From contig CANMZB010000020.1 in assembly GCA_947502265.1 (NCBI GenBank), positions 1-64,000 on the forward strand: 64,000 nucleotides of DNA, given 5' to 3'. The stretch is from an uncultured Sulfitobacter sp. (GTDB lineage Bacteria; Pseudomonadota; Alphaproteobacteria; Rhodobacterales; Rhodobacteraceae). Shown here one piece after another: positions 27,347-36,582 of this stretch. The number at the start of each line of letters is the position of its first letter. Positions within the stretch are counted from its first letter, which is position 1. The position numbers were made by a program, and so were the translations under genes. The notes under the pieces are model-generated. The model had not been told where the DNA came from. It saw only the letters and a program-made list of their open reading frames with translations, and did no database searches.

Positions 27347-28287
27347 GCCAACGCGGCCTCTACTCTTGTCCACGCATCAGGATGTGGCAGGCCAAGGCGC
27401 AGCCAGCGTGGATTATAGGGGAAAATGCGGCTCCATATCCGGTGTTGCGCCAAACGGTCCTGCCAGTCGGCAGCGTTTGCCACATCATAGAGCCGAAACA
27501 GGGTCGTCCCACCGACAGGCGTGGCCCCTGCGTAGGTCAGCAGCCCGTCAAGGCGCGCGGAATCCGCGGCAAGACGCGTGCGGGTGGTAATGGCCCAATC
27601 GGTATCTTCCAGCGCGCGCGTCCCTATTTCAAGGGCCGGACCGGCGACCGGCCATGGCCCCAGCATCGTGGAAAGTTCCGACACCAGATCGCGGCCCCCG
27701 ATGACAAAACCGAGGCGTAACCCCGCCAGCCCCCAGAATTTGCCGAAACTTTTCAGGATTAAAGTATCGCGGCGGGCCGTTTGCGCGATCAATGAAGCGT
27801 CCGGCATCACATCGCAAAAGCTTTCGTCGATGATGCGCAGGGGGGCGTGCAGGTCTTGCGCGCAAAATACGCGCCCGTCAGGATTGTTCGGATGGACGAC
27901 GACCTGTGCGTGGGCTGGCGCGGTTTCGGTAATGTGCCAGCCAACCGACGTAAAGGCGGTAGCGTGTTCGTTGTAGGTTGGGGGCGCGATGTGGACGCCA
28001 GCGGCGGCGTGCAGGCGGGGAATCATCGCGATTGGCGCGGAAGCTCCCGGCGTAGCAAGCACCGCCGCCCCGTCAGGCACGTGCCAGAAACGGCGCGCGG
28101 CAGCTATCAGGGCGTTTTGGGCATCGCGGTCCGGCAGTGCCGTCCATGAATCGCCTGTCAGGGCGGGCAAGGGGTAGGAAACCGGATTGATTCCGGTGGA
28201 CAGATCAATCCAGTCGCCGCGCGTTCCGCCATAGCGTTCCGCCGCCGCGTCCAGGCCGCCGCCATGATCTTTTTTCCGTTTGGTCAA
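27343..28287 (-). CDS. cobC: threonine-phosphate decarboxylase / CobC-like aminotransferase
   Basis: PLP enzyme of the class I/II aminotransferase fold that supplies (R)-1-amino-2-propanol phosphate for the nucleotide-loop arm of cobalamin. The product starts near [21 protein letters not shown] choose TTG 28287 (314 aa) because the family begins there and no ribosome site precedes ATG 28362. Motifs: [19 protein letters not shown] and the PLP-Lys region [18 protein letters not shown]. It is coupled to cobD by a 4-nt overlap. Confidence 0.85.
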   Translation of the reverse strand: MTKRKKDHGGGLDAAAERYGGTRGDWIDLSTGINPVSYPLPALTGDSWTALPDRDAQNALIAAARRFWHVPDGAAVLATPGASAPIAMIPRLHAAAGVHIAPPTYNEHATAFTSVGWHITETAPAHAQVVVHPNNPDGRVFCAQDLHAPLRIIDESFCDVMPDASLIAQTARRDTLILKSFGKFWGLAGLRLGFVIGGRDLVSELSTMLGPWPVAGPALEIGTRALEDTDWAITTRTRLAADSARLDGLLTYAGATPVGGTTLFRLYDVANAADWQDRLAQHRIWSRIFPYNPRWLRLGLPHPDAWTRVEAALA

Positions 28288-28403
28288 GTGGCTTACTCTT
28301 TGGTTGCACGATGGGCTGAAAATGGCCCATTCGGGTCCAGCACAAAGCGGAAAACTGCGCATAATTCAATAGTGCGTTATAAACACAAATGCGGTCGGAT
28401 TCG

Positions 28404-28420
28404 TTAGGGGTTTGTTAACC
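28404..28420 (+). promoter_or_regulatory. CtrA-like binding site upstream of the response regulator
   Basis: TTAG-N7-TTAACC is one base from the CtrA full site TTAA-N7-TTAA with the correct 7-nt spacer, and ends 39 nt before the start of the single-domain regulator. A functional role is inference from the motif alone. Confidence 0.5.
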
Positions 28421-28459
28421 AAATCGGACGAACCCTCGAATGGCCAAGGGGGCTTGCAA

Positions 28460-28855
28460 ATGAACATGAACCTAATCCAGACAACGCGTGTGTTGATTGT
28501 AGAAAGCCTGCCGGAGCTTGCTGCCGTCTGGCAGCGGCATCTTGAACGGCAGAACATGGAATGCGCCTATGCGGCGAGCCAGCAAGAGGCGATTGCGCAT
28601 TTGTCGAATTGCACGGTAGATATCATTATCCTTGATCTCGTGATCGAGAACGGGTCGGCGTTGGCGATTGCGGATTACGCGAACTACCGTCAGCCCGATG
28701 CGCGGGTTATCTTTGTGACCAACACGAGCTTTTTCTCGGATGGGTCGATCTTTGCCTATTCTGCCAATGCCCGCGCCTTTGTGCAAACCAATACACCGCC
28801 AGAGGATCTGGCGGCGATGGTGGCGCATTACGGCGCGGAGTGCAGCGTCGGCTGA
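28460..28855 (+). CDS. single-domain response regulator (CheY-like)
   Basis: 131-aa receiver domain without an output domain. The start MNMNLIQTTRVLIVESLPEL is set by AAGGGGG just upstream of ATG 28460. The phospho-acceptor Asp is in DIIILDLVIENGS (about residue 60) and IFVTNTSFF carries the conserved Thr/Ser. The first acidic pair is replaced by Glu-Ser (VESL), and the later conserved Lys is not obvious (AFVQTNTP), so phosphorylation chemistry may be altered. No kinase is adjacent. Confidence 0.8.
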   Translation: MNMNLIQTTRVLIVESLPELAAVWQRHLERQNMECAYAASQQEAIAHLSNCTVDIIILDLVIENGSALAIADYANYRQPDARVIFVTNTSFFSDGSIFAYSANARAFVQTNTPPEDLAAMVAHYGAECSVG

Positions 28856-28861
28856 CGGAAA

Positions 28862-29836
28862 TCAGGCCCTGTTGTGGGGCGCTGTCCAGTCGATCTGCGG
28901 ATTGACGGGGATGATCCGGTGCGGATTGATCGTCTCGTGGCTGTAGTAATAGTGGCGCACGATGTGATCGAAATGAACGGTACTGGCCACGCCTTCCCAT
29001 TGATACAGCGCGCGAGTGTAGGCCCACAGGTTCGGGTAATCAATGATCCGCTTGCGGTTGCATTTGAAGTGTTGGTGATACACCAGATCAAACCGCACAA
29101 GCGTGGTGAACAGGCGCCAGTCCGCTTCGGTGATCCGGTCCCCCGTCAGGTAACGGTTGTCGGCAAGGGTGCTTTCGATCCACTCAAGCGTGTCAAAGAG
29201 GGGTTCAACGGCCGCGTCATACGCCTGTTGTGTGGTTGCGAACCCGGCTTTGTAAACGCCGTTGTTGACGGTGCTGTAGATGCGCGCGTTGACCGGTTCA
29301 ATCGCCGCGCGCAGGTCTTCGGGCCACAGGTCAAGCGTGTTGCCGGTGATGCCGTCAAAAGCGGAATTGAACATGCGGATGATTTCGGATGATTCGTTTG
29401 ACACGATGGTGTCGCGTTCCTTGTCCCACAGGATGGGCACGGTCACGCGGCCGGTAAACTTGGGGGCCGCACGCAGATAGAGGCTGCGCGCATAGGGCAG
29501 ATCGAACAGGCGGTCACCCGTGGCACCGTCAAAGTCTGTGTCGAACGTCCAGCCCTCGCCCAGCATATCGGGATGCACAACCGACACGTCGATCATATCT
29601 GTGAGACCTTTCAGCGCGCGGAGGATCATCGTGCGGTGTGCCCAGGGGCATGCGTGGCAGATATACAGGTGATACCGCCCGGGCTGTGCCTTGTGACCTG
29701 CTTGGCCGGAAGGACCGGCGCTGCCGTCCGCAGTGATCCAGTTGCGAAACTTTGCCTCGTCACGTTCGAAACTACCGTTGGTCTCTTTTGTATCGTACCA
29801 TTGGTCGCGCCATTTGCCGTCGATCAGAAGCCCCAT
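28862..29836 (-). CDS. glutathionyl-hydroquinone reductase (Xi-class GST)
   Basis: Reduces glutathionyl-hydroquinones. The 324-aa product from ATG 29836 (MGLLIDGKWRDQWYDTKETN) has the catalytic Cys in YICHACPWAHRTMILRALKG, the CPWA motif of the YqjG/ECM4 group, and FVRFDLVYHQHFKCNRKRI near the C terminus. GAAAGGA precedes 29836; ATG 29884 lacks one. Converges with the response regulator (6-bp gap). Confidence 0.93.
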   Translation of the reverse strand: MGLLIDGKWRDQWYDTKETNGSFERDEAKFRNWITADGSAGPSGQAGHKAQPGRYHLYICHACPWAHRTMILRALKGLTDMIDVSVVHPDMLGEGWTFDTDFDGATGDRLFDLPYARSLYLRAAPKFTGRVTVPILWDKERDTIVSNESSEIIRMFNSAFDGITGNTLDLWPEDLRAAIEPVNARIYSTVNNGVYKAGFATTQQAYDAAVEPLFDTLEWIESTLADNRYLTGDRITEADWRLFTTLVRFDLVYHQHFKCNRKRIIDYPNLWAYTRALYQWEGVASTVHFDHIVRHYYYSHETINPHRIIPVNPQIDWTAPHNRA

Positions 29837-30017
29837 GTGCAAATCCTTTCTATCATCGTGATCCTTAATCTTGACATAACCCATCGCCGCCCTGTTTCGA
29901 ACGGCAACGCCTGCGCAGTAAGGGTGCAGATATGCACATCTCCGGATTTCTCCAAAAAGTTATTGATTTCGGAAGGATTCTGACCGAGCGTAAAGTGATG
30001 ACTGGGAGGGTGAAGCA

Positions 30018-30359
30018 TTGGATATTTTTCTGCCAGAAGGTTTTCGGCCTTCAAAACGGGCACATTCGTCCGCAGGCACGCGCGCGCGGCGCCTGCATGT
30101 GAAGGCCGGTGACGTTCTTTATCCGGTGCTGCGGTGTTGGGACGGGGGATTCGCCGTTGATGCGACTTGCGTGCCGGTTCTGGCGGGGCCGGTCGATCTG
30201 TATGACGCGACAGAACACATCGCCCAATATGTGATCCGGCGCTGTGATACGGTGCAATCAGAGCGGACATTCACAGTCCGGCGCGCGGCGGCGGTCAACT
30301 ATGCAGCGGCGCCGGAGATGGATCAGGACCTTCAGGGGGAAATGCCCGAGCACAGGTAG
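30018..30359 (+). CDS. conserved hypothetical protein (roseobacter type)
   Basis: 113-aa protein from TTG 30018, preceded by GGGAGGGTGAAG. It contains LHVKAGDVLYPVLRCWDGGF and VLAGPVDLYDATEHIAQYVI, which look like a small beta-rich domain seen in other roseobacter hypothetical proteins. No catalytic motif, signal or span is visible. Flanked by convergent and divergent neighbours, so it is monocistronic. Confidence 0.65.
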   Translation: MDIFLPEGFRPSKRAHSSAGTRARRLHVKAGDVLYPVLRCWDGGFAVDATCVPVLAGPVDLYDATEHIAQYVIRRCDTVQSERTFTVRRAAAVNYAAAPEMDQDLQGEMPEHR

Positions 30360-30390
30360 TGACCACATTTTGAGTTTGCGTGTTGTATTT

Positions 30391-30415
30391 GCGCGGGCGG
30401 CGAAATCGCCCGCGC
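30391..30415. terminator. terminator-like hairpin between convergent genes
   Basis: Stem GCGCGGGCG (30391-30399) with CGCCCGCGC (30407-30415), 7-nt loop, between the hypothetical gene and the aminotransferase gene. T-tracts are weak on both sides. Confidence 0.5.
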
Positions 30416-30435
30416 AGTGAGTGTCTTTTGCAGGG

Positions 30436-31605
30436 CTACTGGAGATCTTTGAAGGCTTCGGCCAGACGTTCGCAGGCTTCCTGCACCCGCGCCCGCGGAG
30501 TCGCAAAGTTGAACCGCAAGAAGGTTTCACCGCCGGTGCCGAATGTCGGGCCGTGATTGGCGGCGATGCCTGCGCCCTGTTCGACGCGGTTGGTGAATTC
30601 CTCGCGGGTCATGCCAGTGCCGGTGAAATCGACCCACGCAAGGTATGTCGCGCCCAACGGCATCGAAGCAAGACCGGGAATCGCATTGACCGCTTCGTCG
30701 AACAGACGCCGGTTGCCATCGAGATATGTGATCAGCTCATCCACCCATGCCGCGCCTTCGGGTGAGTAGGCAGCGGTGGCCATGAACAGGCCAAAGCTGT
30801 TGGCCGAGAGGCCAAGGGCGGCCATCCGCGCGCCGAATTTTGCGCGCAGGCCGGGATCGGCGATGATCACATTGCCGGAGTGGCAACCCGCGATGTTGAA
30901 CGTCTTGGTGGTGGCGGTCATCATCACAAGACGGTCCTCGATCCCTCCGATCAGGCTCATCGGGGTATGAGTGTGGCCCGGCATGACAAGATCATGGTGG
31001 ATTTCGTCAGAGACGAGAACCAGATCGTGTCGCTTGGCAAAGTCAGCCACGGCCTGAAGCTCTTCGCGGCTCCAGACGCAACCGCCGGGGTTATGCGGAG
31101 AGCACAGAATCAACATCTTTTCTGTGCCGGTCATTTGCGCATCGTAGGCCTCGAAATCCATACGGTAGCGGCCATTTTCCTGCACCATCTCGCATTCGAC
31201 GACTTTGCGGTCAGCCGCTTCGATCACGCGGGCAAAGGCGTGATAGACAGGCGTGAACAGCACGACCCCCTCGCCCGGAGCGGTAAACGCATCGACGCAC
31301 ATTGCCGCGCCGTTCACCAACCCGTGCGTGGTAAAGATATGGGCCGGATCGAGATCCCAGCCGTGACGCTCTTTCATCCACCACTGGATCGCCGCGCGAT
31401 ATTTGCTGTCATCGCCGAAGTAGCCAAAGACGCCGTGATCGGCCATGTCCTGTACCGCCTGCCGGATCACCGGCGCTGCGGCGAAATCCATGTCGGCCAC
31501 CCACATCGGAATACCCGTATCACCCGGCACATCATAAAGCTTTTCCATCGCATCCCATTTCACACAATGGGTGCCGCGCCGGTCGATCGGGGTGTCAAAG
31601 TTCAT
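30436..31605 (-). CDS. PatB/MalY-type C-S lyase (aminotransferase fold)
   Basis: 389-aa PLP enzyme of the MalY/PatB family, usually a cystathionine beta-lyase. Start ATG 31605 (MNFDTPIDRRGTHCVKWDAM) follows AGGAGA. Motifs: IPMWVADMDFAAAPVIRQAV, LCSPHNPGG, LVSDEIHHDLVM (Asp contacting the PLP ring), and ATTKTFNIAGCHSGN with the Schiff-base Lys. Complete, with no truncation. Confidence 0.92.
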   Translation of the reverse strand: MNFDTPIDRRGTHCVKWDAMEKLYDVPGDTGIPMWVADMDFAAAPVIRQAVQDMADHGVFGYFGDDSKYRAAIQWWMKERHGWDLDPAHIFTTHGLVNGAAMCVDAFTAPGEGVVLFTPVYHAFARVIEAADRKVVECEMVQENGRYRMDFEAYDAQMTGTEKMLILCSPHNPGGCVWSREELQAVADFAKRHDLVLVSDEIHHDLVMPGHTHTPMSLIGGIEDRLVMMTATTKTFNIAGCHSGNVIIADPGLRAKFGARMAALGLSANSFGLFMATAAYSPEGAAWVDELITYLDGNRRLFDEAVNAIPGLASMPLGATYLAWVDFTGTGMTREEFTNRVEQGAGIAANHGPTFGTGGETFLRFNFATPRARVQEACERLAEAFKDLQ

Positions 31606-31704
31606 GGGCCGTCTCCTCTGGAATTGTTGCGGCAAATCTACCGTGCGCAGTCTTATGTGCAAGCCCCGCTTGCGAGGGCGCATTGCGTGTCTTACATGAC
31701 CCTC

Positions 31705-32223
31705 ATGAAACGCCCAATCCTGTACCACCCCGACCCACGGCTGAAAAAACACTGCGCACCGGTGGAGGATCTCTCTGATGCGTTGCGCAGTCTGGCCGAT
31801 GACATGCTGGCGACGATGTATGACGCGCCCGGTGTTGGTTTGGCCGCGCCGCAGGTTGGTGTGCTGAGCCGCCTTGTTGTGCTTGATTGTGTGAAAGAGC
31901 AGGGCGAGACGCCGCGCCCGTTGATCATGTTCAATCCACAGGTCATTGCCGCGTCGGAAGAGCTGAACACCTATGAGGAAGGGTGTCTGAGCCTGCCCGA
32001 GCAGTTCGCCGATGTGACCCGCCCCGCCGAAGTGGAAGTGTCGTGGATAGACCGCGACGGGAACGAGCAGCGCGAGGGAATGGATGGTTTGTGGGCGACG
32101 TGTGTCCAGCACGAGATCGACCATCTGGAAGGCAAGCTGTTTATCGACCACCTCAAGCCGCTGCGCCGTCAGATGATCACCCGCAAGATGGTGAAATTCA
32201 AACGCGAGCTGGCGCGCGGATGA
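31705..32223 (+). CDS. def: peptide deformylase (copy 1, active-site complete)
   Basis: Removes the N-formyl group from nascent peptides. The 172-aa product (MKRPILYHPDPRLKKHCAPV) has all three motifs intact: GVGLAAPQVG, EGCLSLP with the metal-binding Cys, and QHEIDHLEG (HExxH). First of three overlapping def genes; its stop overlaps the next start (ATGA at 32220). No strong ribosome site precedes 31705; ATG 31696 is an alternative. Confidence 0.95.
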   Translation: MKRPILYHPDPRLKKHCAPVEDLSDALRSLADDMLATMYDAPGVGLAAPQVGVLSRLVVLDCVKEQGETPRPLIMFNPQVIAASEELNTYEEGCLSLPEQFADVTRPAEVEVSWIDRDGNEQREGMDGLWATCVQHEIDHLEGKLFIDHLKPLRRQMITRKMVKFKRELARG

Positions 32224-32723
32224 GCGTTTTGCCCATCTTGCAATGGCCCGATTCGCGTCTGATGGAGATTTGTGCGCCGGTGGAAGAGATTACCGCCGAA
32301 ATCGAGGTGCTGGCCGCTGATATGCTTGAGACGATGTATGCTGCCGCCGGACGCGGCCTTGCCGGCCCGCAAGTGGGCGCGATGCTGCGTATTTTCGTGA
32401 TGGATACCGGTTGGAAAAACGGCAAGCCGGACCCGGTGGTTTGCATCAATCCGATGTTGCAAGAGGTGGGCGAAGAGCGGGTGACCAACACCGAAGGGTG
32501 TCTGAGCATCCCCGGCATCAGCGCCGATGTCACGCGGCCTTCGCAGGTGCAGATGATGTGGACCGGTCTGAACGCAGGACGTTATGTGCAAAGTTTCAAA
32601 GGGTTCGCCGCCACTTGTGTGCAGCACGAGATGGACCATCTCGACGGGGTGGTGACCTTTGACCACCTTGACACACAGGCGCGGGCCGCGCTGGAAACCA
32701 CTTATCGGGAGCAAACCGCATGA
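32220..32723 (+). CDS. def: peptide deformylase (copy 2)
   Basis: 167-aa deformylase. GRGLAGPQVG replaces the usual GVGLAAPQ, while EGCLSIPG and CVQHEMDHLDG keep the Cys and both His ligands plus catalytic Glu, so it should be active. Overlaps copy 1 and copy 3 by 4 nt each, forming a coupled array. Confidence 0.93.
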   Translation: MSVLPILQWPDSRLMEICAPVEEITAEIEVLAADMLETMYAAAGRGLAGPQVGAMLRIFVMDTGWKNGKPDPVVCINPMLQEVGEERVTNTEGCLSIPGISADVTRPSQVQMMWTGLNAGRYVQSFKGFAATCVQHEMDHLDGVVTFDHLDTQARAALETTYREQTA

Positions 32724-33217
32724 CCGTTCGCCAGATTCTGCAATGGCCTGACAAGCGGTTGCGCACAGTGGCCAAAGAGGTGTCTGATGTCACCGACGAC
32801 ACCCGCGCCATATGGCAAGATATGATCGACACGATGGATGCAATGCCGGGTGTGGGGTTGGGTGCGCAGCAGATCGGCGTGATGCAGCGGCTTGCGGTGG
32901 TGGACACCTCCGAGGCGCGCAACACGCGGATCAGGCTGGCCAATCCGGAAATCATTGATGCCTCTGCGATCATGAATGTGCATGAAGAAGCGTCGCCCTG
33001 CCTGCCCGGCGTGTCGGCCAAGGTGAGCCGCCCGCGCGGTGTACGTGTGCGGTATCTGGACGAGACGGGTAGCATCATCGAGCGTGATTTTGTCGGACTG
33101 GACGCGACCAGCGTGCAGCACCAGATCGACCATCTGGACGGAAAGCTGTATTTCGACCGGTTGAGCAAGGTCAAACGCGACATGCTGCTGCGCCGTGCCC
33201 GTAAACTGAAAAGCTAG
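32720..33217 (+). CDS. peptide deformylase-like protein (copy 3), altered active site
   Basis: 165-aa deformylase fold with motif [11 protein letters not shown]. Motif II reads EASPCLPGV, so the metal-binding Cys is not in its normal EGCLS position, and motif III reads QHQIDHLDG, replacing the catalytic Glu of HExxH by Gln. By family knowledge that Glu is the catalytic base, so deformylation is improbable; the intact HxxxH could still bind metal. It may bind ribosomes or substrate without turnover, or be decaying. Confidence 0.85.
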   Translation: MTVRQILQWPDKRLRTVAKEVSDVTDDTRAIWQDMIDTMDAMPGVGLGAQQIGVMQRLAVVDTSEARNTRIRLANPEIIDASAIMNVHEEASPCLPGVSAKVSRPRGVRVRYLDETGSIIERDFVGLDATSVQHQIDHLDGKLYFDRLSKVKRDMLLRRARKLKS

Positions 33218-33227
33218 GAGACGGCGC

Positions 33228-34136
33228 ATGCGTGTGATTTTCATGGGAACGCCCGATTTTTCGGTGCCGGTTCTGGACGCGTTGGTGCGAGCGGGCCACG
33301 AGATTGTCGCCGTCTATTCGCAGCCGCCGCGCCCTGCGGGGCGTGGAAAAAAGGACCGCCCGTCACCCGTTCAGGCGCGCGCAGAGGCATTGGGCCTTGA
33401 GGTGCGTTATCCTGTTTCGTTGAAAACGGCCGGAGCATTGGCGGATTTTGATGCGCTTGAGGCGGATGTGGCGGTTGTGGTGGCCTATGGTCTGATCCTG
33501 CCGCAAGCGATCCTTGATGCGCCCGCACGGGGATGTCTGAATATTCACGCAAGCCTTTTGCCGCGCTGGCGCGGAGCCGCGCCCATTCATCGCGCGATCA
33601 TGGCGGGCGATGCGGAGACGGGCGTGTGCATCATGCAGATGGAAGCGGGGCTGGATACCGGACCTGTTTTGTTGCGCGAGACGCTGGCCATCGGGCAGGA
33701 CGAAACGACAGCGCAGCTGCACGATAGGCTGAGTGCGCTTGGTGCGCGATTGATTACGCAGGCGCTGGGCGCTCAGGAGCAGTTGACGCCCGAGCCGCAG
33801 CCGGAAGCGGGCGTTACCTATGCCGCCAAGATCGACAAGACCGAGGCGCGGATAGACTGGGAACGTCCGGCGGCAGAGGTCGACCGTTTGATCCGTGGTC
33901 TTTCGCCCTTTCCGGGTGCATGGTTCGCGCATGAGGGCCAGCGGATCAAGGTGCTTGGATCGACGTTGGAAACCGGCACGGGCGCGGCGGGCGAGGTTCT
34001 GGATACGGATCTGCGTGTGGCGTGCGGGGACGGGGCGGTGGCGCTGACCCGCTTGCAAAGGGCAGGCAAGGGCGCGCAGGATGCACAGGTGTTCCAGCGC
34101 GGCGCGCAGATCGCAACAGGCACAATTCTAACCTGA
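33228..34136 (+). CDS. fmt: methionyl-tRNA formyltransferase
   Basis: 302-aa enzyme that formylates initiator Met-tRNA using 10-formyl-THF. Motifs: [20 protein letters not shown] at the N terminus, the folate-binding [20 protein letters not shown], and a C-terminal OB-like domain. Directly follows the def array, which removes the group that it adds, a standard functional pairing. Confidence 0.96.
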   Translation: MRVIFMGTPDFSVPVLDALVRAGHEIVAVYSQPPRPAGRGKKDRPSPVQARAEALGLEVRYPVSLKTAGALADFDALEADVAVVVAYGLILPQAILDAPARGCLNIHASLLPRWRGAAPIHRAIMAGDAETGVCIMQMEAGLDTGPVLLRETLAIGQDETTAQLHDRLSALGARLITQALGAQEQLTPEPQPEAGVTYAAKIDKTEARIDWERPAAEVDRLIRGLSPFPGAWFAHEGQRIKVLGSTLETGTGAAGEVLDTDLRVACGDGAVALTRLQRAGKGAQDAQVFQRGAQIATGTILT

Positions 34137-34146
34137 GGATACCTGT

Positions 34147-34383
34147 ATGTTTCCCACCATGATCGGCACAGTCGTGATTGCGGGCATCATTGGCTATCTG
34201 TCTGAAATGACAGGGTTCACCCGCAACGGGATTTTGCCCTCGATCATCATCTGTGTGGGCGGGGCGTTTCTGTTTTACTTTGTACGGCTGATGTTCGGGT
34301 TCGGATTTTCATCACCGGGGGTGAATGCCATTGTGGCATCCATCGGGGCACTGATCATTGTGCCGTTTCACTGGCGGAAATGA
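34147..34383 (+). CDS. small membrane protein, GlsB/YeaQ/YmgE-like
   Basis: 78-aa protein with three hydrophobic segments (about 4-20, 28-48 and 56-74), resembling the transglycosylase-associated GlsB/YeaQ family though the Gly-rich GAIAG motif is weak. It starts 11 nt after fmt, so it is likely the last gene of that operon. Confidence 0.65.
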   Translation: MFPTMIGTVVIAGIIGYLSEMTGFTRNGILPSIIICVGGAFLFYFVRLMFGFGFSSPGVNAIVASIGALIIVPFHWRK

Positions 34384-34392
34384 CGGGATTTT

Positions 34393-34414
34393 GAGTTTAT
34401 AGGCCAAATGAAGC
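34393..34414 (+). repeat. interspersed 22-bp motif, copy 1
   Basis: GAGTTTATA followed by GGCCAAATGAAGC; the same motif recurs at 46833-46854 and, inverted, at 61162-61183. It begins 10 bp after the small membrane gene stop. CGGGATT stands just upstream here and in copy 2. Confidence 0.7.
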
Positions 34415-34427
34415 ACGGGGGCGCGCG

Positions 34428-35051
34428 TTAACTTTTGGGTGGCGTGCTTTTGTAGACGGGCAGATGCCAGCCAAAAAGCACCGAGCCTGCGCGCAGCACG
34501 AAGGTAACGATGGCGCAGGCCTGCAAATAGTATGGCAGATCCGGCAGATAGGTTTTGAACAGTACGGCGGTGGTGGCACCCGCAAAGGCGGCGGTGACGT
34601 ATAGCTCGCCTTGTTTGAGCACGAGAGGGACATCGCCCACGACCACATCGCGCATCAATCCACCCATGCAACCTGTGACCATGCCCATCAGCACCACAAC
34701 CACCGGTCCCTGTTCCAGATTGAGCGCGACTCCCGCGCCTGCCGCAACCGCAATCGCGAGCGCGAGGCTGTCGAGCCAGACCATCGCACGGCGGCGGCTT
34801 TCCAGCAGGTGCGCCGTGAAAAAGACCAACAGCGCGGCGATTGCGGCAGCTCCCAGATAGGAGGGTTCGGCGATCCAGAAGATCGGAAAACGGTCCAGCA
34901 GAAGATCGCGGATCGTGCCGCCGCCGACCGCCGTAAGGCAGGCGATGAAGGCAAAGCCGACCAGATCAAGCTGGGCGCGGCTGGCAACCAGCGCACCGGT
35001 GATGGCAAAGACGATCACTGACAGGTAATCGAGAAGGCTTACAAGGGTCAT
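34428..35051 (-). CDS. TRIC/UPF0126 family membrane channel protein
   Basis: 207-aa seven-span protein made of two homologous halves: AITGALVASRAQLDLVGFAF in half 1, ALAIAVAAGAGVALNLEQGP in half 2. GGGTIRDLLLDRFPIFW and GGLMRDVVVGDVP are the twin G-x-x-RD motifs. Prokaryotic relatives are trimeric cation channels. ATG 35051 follows GGCGGAGG. Confidence 0.9.
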   Translation of the reverse strand: MTLVSLLDYLSVIVFAITGALVASRAQLDLVGFAFIACLTAVGGGTIRDLLLDRFPIFWIAEPSYLGAAAIAALLVFFTAHLLESRRRAMVWLDSLALAIAVAAGAGVALNLEQGPVVVVLMGMVTGCMGGLMRDVVVGDVPLVLKQGELYVTAAFAGATTAVLFKTYLPDLPYYLQACAIVTFVLRAGSVLFGWHLPVYKSTPPKS

Positions 35052-35070
35052 GTGACCTCCGCCAAAGGGG

Positions 35071-35526
35071 TTATCTGGATTTAAAGGGGGCCATTCCAGC
35101 GCGCGCGAGTTCATCCGCGCGTTCGTTTTCGGGGTGGCCTGCATGGCCTTTGACCCATTCCCACGTCACGCGGTGGCGCGCGTTGGCTGCATCAAGACGT
35201 TGCCAAAGCTCGGCGTTTTTGACGGGTTTTTTGGCCGCGTTTTTCCAGCCGTTTTTCTTCCAGCCGTGAATCCAGCCGGTGATCCCGTTTTTGACATAGT
35301 TGCTGTCGGTCACGATGGTGATTTCTGTTGTTCGCTCCAGCGTTTCAAGGGCATTGATCGCGGCCAGCAGTTCCATGCGGTTGTTGGTGGTGTGGGCCTC
35401 GCCGCCTTTCAGCGCGCGTTCCTTGACCACCTGATCCCCGTCTTTCGCCTGCATCAAGGCACCCCAGCCGCCGGGGCCGGGATTGCCAGAACAGGCACCG
35501 TCTGTGTATGCGAAAAGCTTAGCCAT
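35071..35526 (-). CDS. rnhA: ribonuclease HI
   Basis: 151-aa enzyme degrading the RNA of RNA:DNA hybrids. The DEDD residues are visible: [40 protein letters not shown] and [10 protein letters not shown]. It overlaps the methyltransferase stop by 8 bp on the same strand. Confidence 0.96.
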   Translation of the reverse strand: MAKLFAYTDGACSGNPGPGGWGALMQAKDGDQVVKERALKGGEAHTTNNRMELLAAINALETLERTTEITIVTDSNYVKNGITGWIHGWKKNGWKNAAKKPVKNAELWQRLDAANARHRVTWEWVKGHAGHPENERADELARAGMAPFKSR

Positions 35527-36112
35527 ATGCGGCGAGTGCTATCCAATCCGCATAGGTGCCGTCCAGCCCCTTATCACGCCCTGTGTCCTTTTTAACGATG
35601 CTAAATCCGGCATCCGACAGAAGGGCGCGCAATTCGTCCTCGGTGACATAGGTGTACAGGCGGCCGATCGTGTCGCGTTTGCTGCTATCGCCCAGCTTCA
35701 TCGCGATGTGAAAGCGGCCCTTCGGGACCAGCGCACGGTGCAGCGCGCTCAGGATCGCGGGCAGGGCGGTGCGCTCGGCGTGCAGAAGGCTGAAGTTTGC
35801 CCAGATGCCGTCATAGATGTTCACGCCGTCAATCTCGTCAAAACGGGCCAGACGGGCAATCACACCGGGGTGGCGCGCGGCGAGGCGGACCATCTGCGCA
35901 ACCGCATCGGTCGCTGTGACGCGCAGACCGGCCCGCGCCATAGCGGCGGCGGACGCGCCCGGCCCGCAGCCGAGGTCCAGCACATGCGCGCCCGTATCAA
36001 GATCGGCAATGAAGGCGGCAAGGCGCGGATCGGACGTGTTATAGGTGTCCGTTCTATTGGCGTAATCGGCAGATTTTTCCGCATAGACGCGCAGGGTTTC
36101 AGGATCGCTCAT
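35519..36112 (-). CDS. class I SAM-dependent methyltransferase
   Basis: 197-aa methyltransferase with the SAM-binding motif [20 protein letters not shown] (about residues 41-60) and [20 protein letters not shown] later. The start [20 protein letters not shown] at 36112 is supported by the ATGA overlap with the DUF3429 gene; ATG 36181 would run into it. Substrate unknown. Confidence 0.88.
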   Translation of the reverse strand: MSDPETLRVYAEKSADYANRTDTYNTSDPRLAAFIADLDTGAHVLDLGCGPGASAAAMARAGLRVTATDAVAQMVRLAARHPGVIARLARFDEIDGVNIYDGIWANFSLLHAERTALPAILSALHRALVPKGRFHIAMKLGDSSKRDTIGRLYTYVTEDELRALLSDAGFSIVKKDTGRDKGLDGTYADWIALAAYG

Positions 36113-36561
36113 AGATAGGCCGTGAGGCCAAGGCAGACGACAACGATTGCCGTGAGCATCAGGCGCAGAGATATCCACCATTGTGGCGCAAGGCCCCAGT
36201 TCCAGAACGAGAAATCAATTAGCAACAGGCCGACGAATCCGATCATCAGATTCAGGCTGGCGCTGGTGGGGCCGTTGCCTGTCATGACGAACGCCCAGAG
36301 GGCCGGAATGACCGACAGCACATAGCAGATTGTCGCGCGACCATCTTCGGCCTTGGTGGCAAACCCCCAGAGCACGCCGGACATGAACGCCAGGATAACT
36401 GCGCCGTAGAACAGTTGCACGTAGGGGCCGATGAAACGTGGCCCCAAAACGCTGACCCCGAAATCTGCGGCGGTGGGGCTTAGCAGGGTCAACGTGCCCC
36501 AGACGAAGGGGATCACACCAGCGAGGCCGAGCAGCAGGGGCGCGCGAGGAATGGGGTGCAT
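36109..36561 (-). CDS. DUF3429 domain membrane protein
   Basis: 150-aa protein with five predicted spans; LLLGLAGVIPFVWGTLTLLS and FYGAVILAFMSGVLWGFATK are characteristic of DUF3429. Function unknown. It overlaps the methyltransferase gene by 4 bp and probably shares a transcript with it and rnhA. Confidence 0.85.
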   Translation of the reverse strand: MHPIPRAPLLLGLAGVIPFVWGTLTLLSPTAADFGVSVLGPRFIGPYVQLFYGAVILAFMSGVLWGFATKAEDGRATICYVLSVIPALWAFVMTGNGPTSASLNLMIGFVGLLLIDFSFWNWGLAPQWWISLRLMLTAIVVVCLGLTAYL

Positions 36562-36582
36562 GGTTTGTGGCTCCGTTGGGGT

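Noticed and set aside
30880..31704. Upstream extension of def copy 1 to a 447-aa frame
   Set aside because: The extension lies antisense inside the PatB-type gene; deformylases start near MKRPILYHP.
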